The notes beneath the pieces were generated by a model. That model was not told the origin of the DNA. It was given only the letters and a program-made list of their open reading frames with translations, and searched no databases. Both the position numbers and the translations under genes were made by a program. From contig NZ_LNRU01000005.1 in the NCBI RefSeq assembly GCF_001468225.1, positions 372,001-436,000 on the forward strand: DNA of 64,000 nt, given 5' to 3'. Origin of the DNA: Sphingopyxis sp. H053. Lineage in GTDB: Bacteria > Pseudomonadota > Alphaproteobacteria > Sphingomonadales > Sphingomonadaceae. Below, piece by piece: positions 62,399 through 64,000 of the stretch (positions are counted from its first letter, which is position 1; each line of letters begins with the position of its first letter).

Positions 62399-62950
62399 TT
62401 GAAGACTTTGACTATCCTGCGCCATGCCAAATCGGGTTGGGACGTGCAGGTCGAGCGCGATTTCGACCGCCCGATCAACAAACGCGGGGCGCGCGGCGCT
62501 GAACTGATCGGCCAGTGGCTGAAGCGCCAGAAGCTGCCCATCGACCGCATCATCGCCTCGCCCGCGGTGCGCGTGACCGAAACGCTCGACATCTTCCAGC
62601 CCGCCGCCGACCTCGACGGGCTTGAGCCGCATTGGGACCGGCGCATCTATCTCGCGTCGGCCGCGACGCTGATCGACGTGATCCGCGACACCGGCAAGGA
62701 TTCCGAGCATCTGCTGATTTCGGGGCATAACCCGGGGCTAGAAGACCTGATCCTGATGCTCGTTCCCGAATCGGCGGGCGACGAATTGCGCGCGAAGGTC
62801 GAGGAAAAGCTGCCGACCTCGGCGCTCGCGCGGCTCGAACTCGACATCGGCAACTGGCACGATCTCGATACGAACAGCGCGCGGTTTGTGGGCTTCATTC
62901 GTCCGCGCGATCTCGACCCGGCGCTCGCGCCGGCGATGGATAACGACTAA
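62399..62950 (+). CDS. SixA-like histidine phosphatase
   Basis: The 183-residue protein starts at TTG (GGGGAG 6 bases upstream). The catalytic motif is LRHAKSGWD with Arg-His, and the second His lies in LISGHNPGLEDL. It matches SixA phosphohistidine phosphatases, which remove phosphate from HPt domains or act on PTS proteins. It is 56 bp after the helicase gene, probably co-transcribed. Confidence 0.92.
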   Translation: MKTLTILRHAKSGWDVQVERDFDRPINKRGARGAELIGQWLKRQKLPIDRIIASPAVRVTETLDIFQPAADLDGLEPHWDRRIYLASAATLIDVIRDTGKDSEHLLISGHNPGLEDLILMLVPESAGDELRAKVEEKLPTSALARLELDIGNWHDLDTNSARFVGFIRPRDLDPALAPAMDND

Positions 62951-62953
62951 GGC

Positions 62954-63352
62954 TTAGCCGAGCGCCGCGGCGAGCCGCTGGCGGAGCGCGACCAGCGCCT
63001 CGACCGGAATTCCCTTCACCACGCGCATCGGCGCGGTGCTGTCGAGCACCTCGCGGGTCAATGGCGCACGCGCCGTGGGCGCTGCGCCCGGCTCGGACAG
63101 CGCCTTGCGCGCGCCCTCGACGGTGAAGCCCTGGACATGCAGCAGATGATGGATGCGCTCGGCAAGCGCGACGTCCTCGGCGCGGTAGTAGCGGCGGCGG
63201 CCCGACCGCTGGAGCGGCTTGAGCTGCGGAAAACGCGTTTCCCAATAACGCAGGACATGCGTCGGGACGCCGATGCGCACCGCAAGTTCGCCGATGGCGA
63301 GCATGGCGCCGGACGCCTTGCCGCCATCGTCGGTCATTTCAAAACCCGACAT
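62954..63352 (-). CDS. MerR family transcriptional regulator
   Basis: The 132-residue protein has the MerR winged helix (AIGELAVRIGVPTHVLRYWE) followed by a short helical part; no metal-binding Cys at the C-terminus. A start at 63337 is also possible. Position just after ihfA (14 bp) is conserved across alphaproteobacteria in the plsX-fabH-ihfA-merR row. Target unknown. Confidence 0.92.
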   Translation of the reverse strand: MSGFEMTDDGGKASGAMLAIGELAVRIGVPTHVLRYWETRFPQLKPLQRSGRRRYYRAEDVALAERIHHLLHVQGFTVEGARKALSEPGAAPTARAPLTREVLDSTAPMRVVKGIPVEALVALRQRLAAALG

Positions 63353-63366
63353 GGGTCAGGTGCGGT

Positions 63367-63660
63367 CTATTTGCCGGCAACGCGGGCTCGCATCGTCTGG
63401 CTGGCGCGAAAGGTCATCACGCGCCGCGGCAGGATCGGCACTTCGATTCCGGTCTTGGGATTGCGGCCGATCCGCTGCGCCTTATCGCGCAGGACGAAGG
63501 TGCCGAAACCCGAGATTTTCACATTCTGACCGACCGCGAGCGCATCGGACATATGATCGAGAATCGATTCGACGATTGCGGCCGATTCATTGCGCGACAG
63601 CCCGATCTGCTGGTTGATCCGCGTCGCAATGTCGGCCCGCGTAAGAGTCCCTGCGGTCAT
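63367..63660 (-). CDS. ihfA: Integration host factor subunit alpha
   Basis: The 97-residue DNA-bending protein of the HU/IHF family contains [20 protein letters not shown] with the Pro that intercalates in the minor groove and the KTGIEVPI arm. It pairs with IHF beta in recombination, replication and promoter architecture. It lies between fabH and merR. Confidence 0.95.
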   Translation of the reverse strand: MTAGTLTRADIATRINQQIGLSRNESAAIVESILDHMSDALAVGQNVKISGFGTFVLRDKAQRIGRNPKTGIEVPILPRRVMTFRASQTMRARVAGK

Positions 63661-63812
63661 GTTGATCCCTTCCCCCTCTGAAGCGAAAATGCACGATCGG
63701 TTCCCTGACAGCCCCCACCGTCACGAGTCCCTGTTCGCATATGTAACAAATGCGAATTAATCCGCCAAACTGAAACGGATGGAGCGAGAAGTTGACGCGC
63801 CGGAGCGAAGCG

Positions 63813-64000
63813 TCAGACGCGCAAAACCGCAGCGCCCCAGGTGAAGCCGCCACCCATCGCCTCGAGCACCACCAGGTCGCCGCGCTTGATGCGTCCGTCG
63901 CGCACCGCGAGGTCGAGCGCGAGCGGCACCGACGCTGCCGATGTATTGGCGTGCTGGTCGACGGTCAGCACGACGCGTTCGGGCGGCAAACCCAGCTTTT
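63813..64000 (-). CDS. fabH: 3-oxoacyl-ACP synthase III, C-terminal part only
   Basis: The last 62 residues are present; the rest lies past the right edge. Visible are the catalytic Asn region [15 protein letters not shown] and the ending [14 protein letters not shown], both diagnostic of FabH, which starts fatty acid synthesis from acetyl-CoA and malonyl-ACP. It is upstream of ihfA in the same direction, with a 152-bp gap. Confidence 0.93.
   Translation of the reverse strand, partial: KLGLPPERVVLTVDQHANTSAASVPLALDLAVRDGRIKRGDLVVLEAMGGGFTWGAAVLRV

Noticed and set aside
1..64000. tRNA, rRNA, IS element, prophage or integron
   Set aside because: No transposase, integrase or phage protein among the readings and no tRNA-like cloverleaf that I could see by eye; a tRNA scan would settle the latter.

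Overview
The window is GC-rich alphaproteobacterial DNA with short intergenic gaps, many 4-bp ATGA gene overlaps, and no rRNA, tRNA, IS element, phage or CRISPR that I could recognise. Several traits point to Sphingomonadales, probably the Sphingopyxis/Sphingomonas group: a ctaC-ctaD-ctaB-(small protein)-ctaG-ctaE operon running into DUF983, SURF1 and thrC; a class I lysyl-tRNA synthetase; a fabH-ihfA-merR order; two TonB-dependent receptors; and GTCATCCC-type intergenic inverted repeats. The genus is inference from gene content only.

Layout. 1-6658: a minus-strand aromatic amino acid catabolic operon, phhA-kynA-kynB-kynU-nitrilase-cupin ring-cleavage dioxygenase-FAH-family hydrolase (cut by the left edge), divergent from an Lrp/AsnC regulator. 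6676-10140: an AraC regulator divergent from an esterase, a PaiB-like FMN protein and a deacetylase. 10265-18377: a TonB receptor, an oligopeptidase-B-like S9 peptidase, a TSUP exporter coupled to a RimK ligase with a membrane tail, and a diguanylate cyclase. 18463-32621: a carbohydrate-use locus with a FucP-type permease, GH3 glycosidase, MFS transporter, LacI regulator, flavin-dependent halogenase, JmjC-like cupin, SapC, a second halogenase and a 1002-residue TonB receptor. Three AACGTT-centred operator-like sites connect the GH3 and receptor promoters. 32789-41583: methyltransferase, threonine synthase and the aa3-type cytochrome c oxidase operon. 41816-46815: pyrE-pdxJ-acpS-lepB, an AI-2E-family protein, an anchored FKBP and rpsU. 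47094-64000: mixed genes, including an orphan 2Fe-2S subunit, an RcnB-like protein with seven DxNx(D/N) loop repeats, a GGDEF-EAL-PilZ protein, a desaturase, a one-domain asparaginase, class I LysRS, a LuxR/DUF4199 pair, a PilZ protein, a DinG-like Fe-S helicase, SixA, MerR, IHF alpha and the C-terminus of FabH.

How they fit together. Two catabolic systems stand out. The first turns phenylalanine into tyrosine and tryptophan into anthranilate, and carries extra genes (nitrilase, gentisate-dioxygenase-like bicupin, FAH-family hydrolase) that suggest a non-standard route onward. The second looks like uptake and hydrolysis of a beta-glucoside under a LacI regulator, combined with two halogenase-family flavoproteins, SapC and an iron/2-oxoglutarate-type cupin whose job in sugar use is not established. 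That cluster is the best candidate here for an undescribed system. Three proteins relate to cyclic di-GMP (17241-18377, 50970-53525, 59095-59463).
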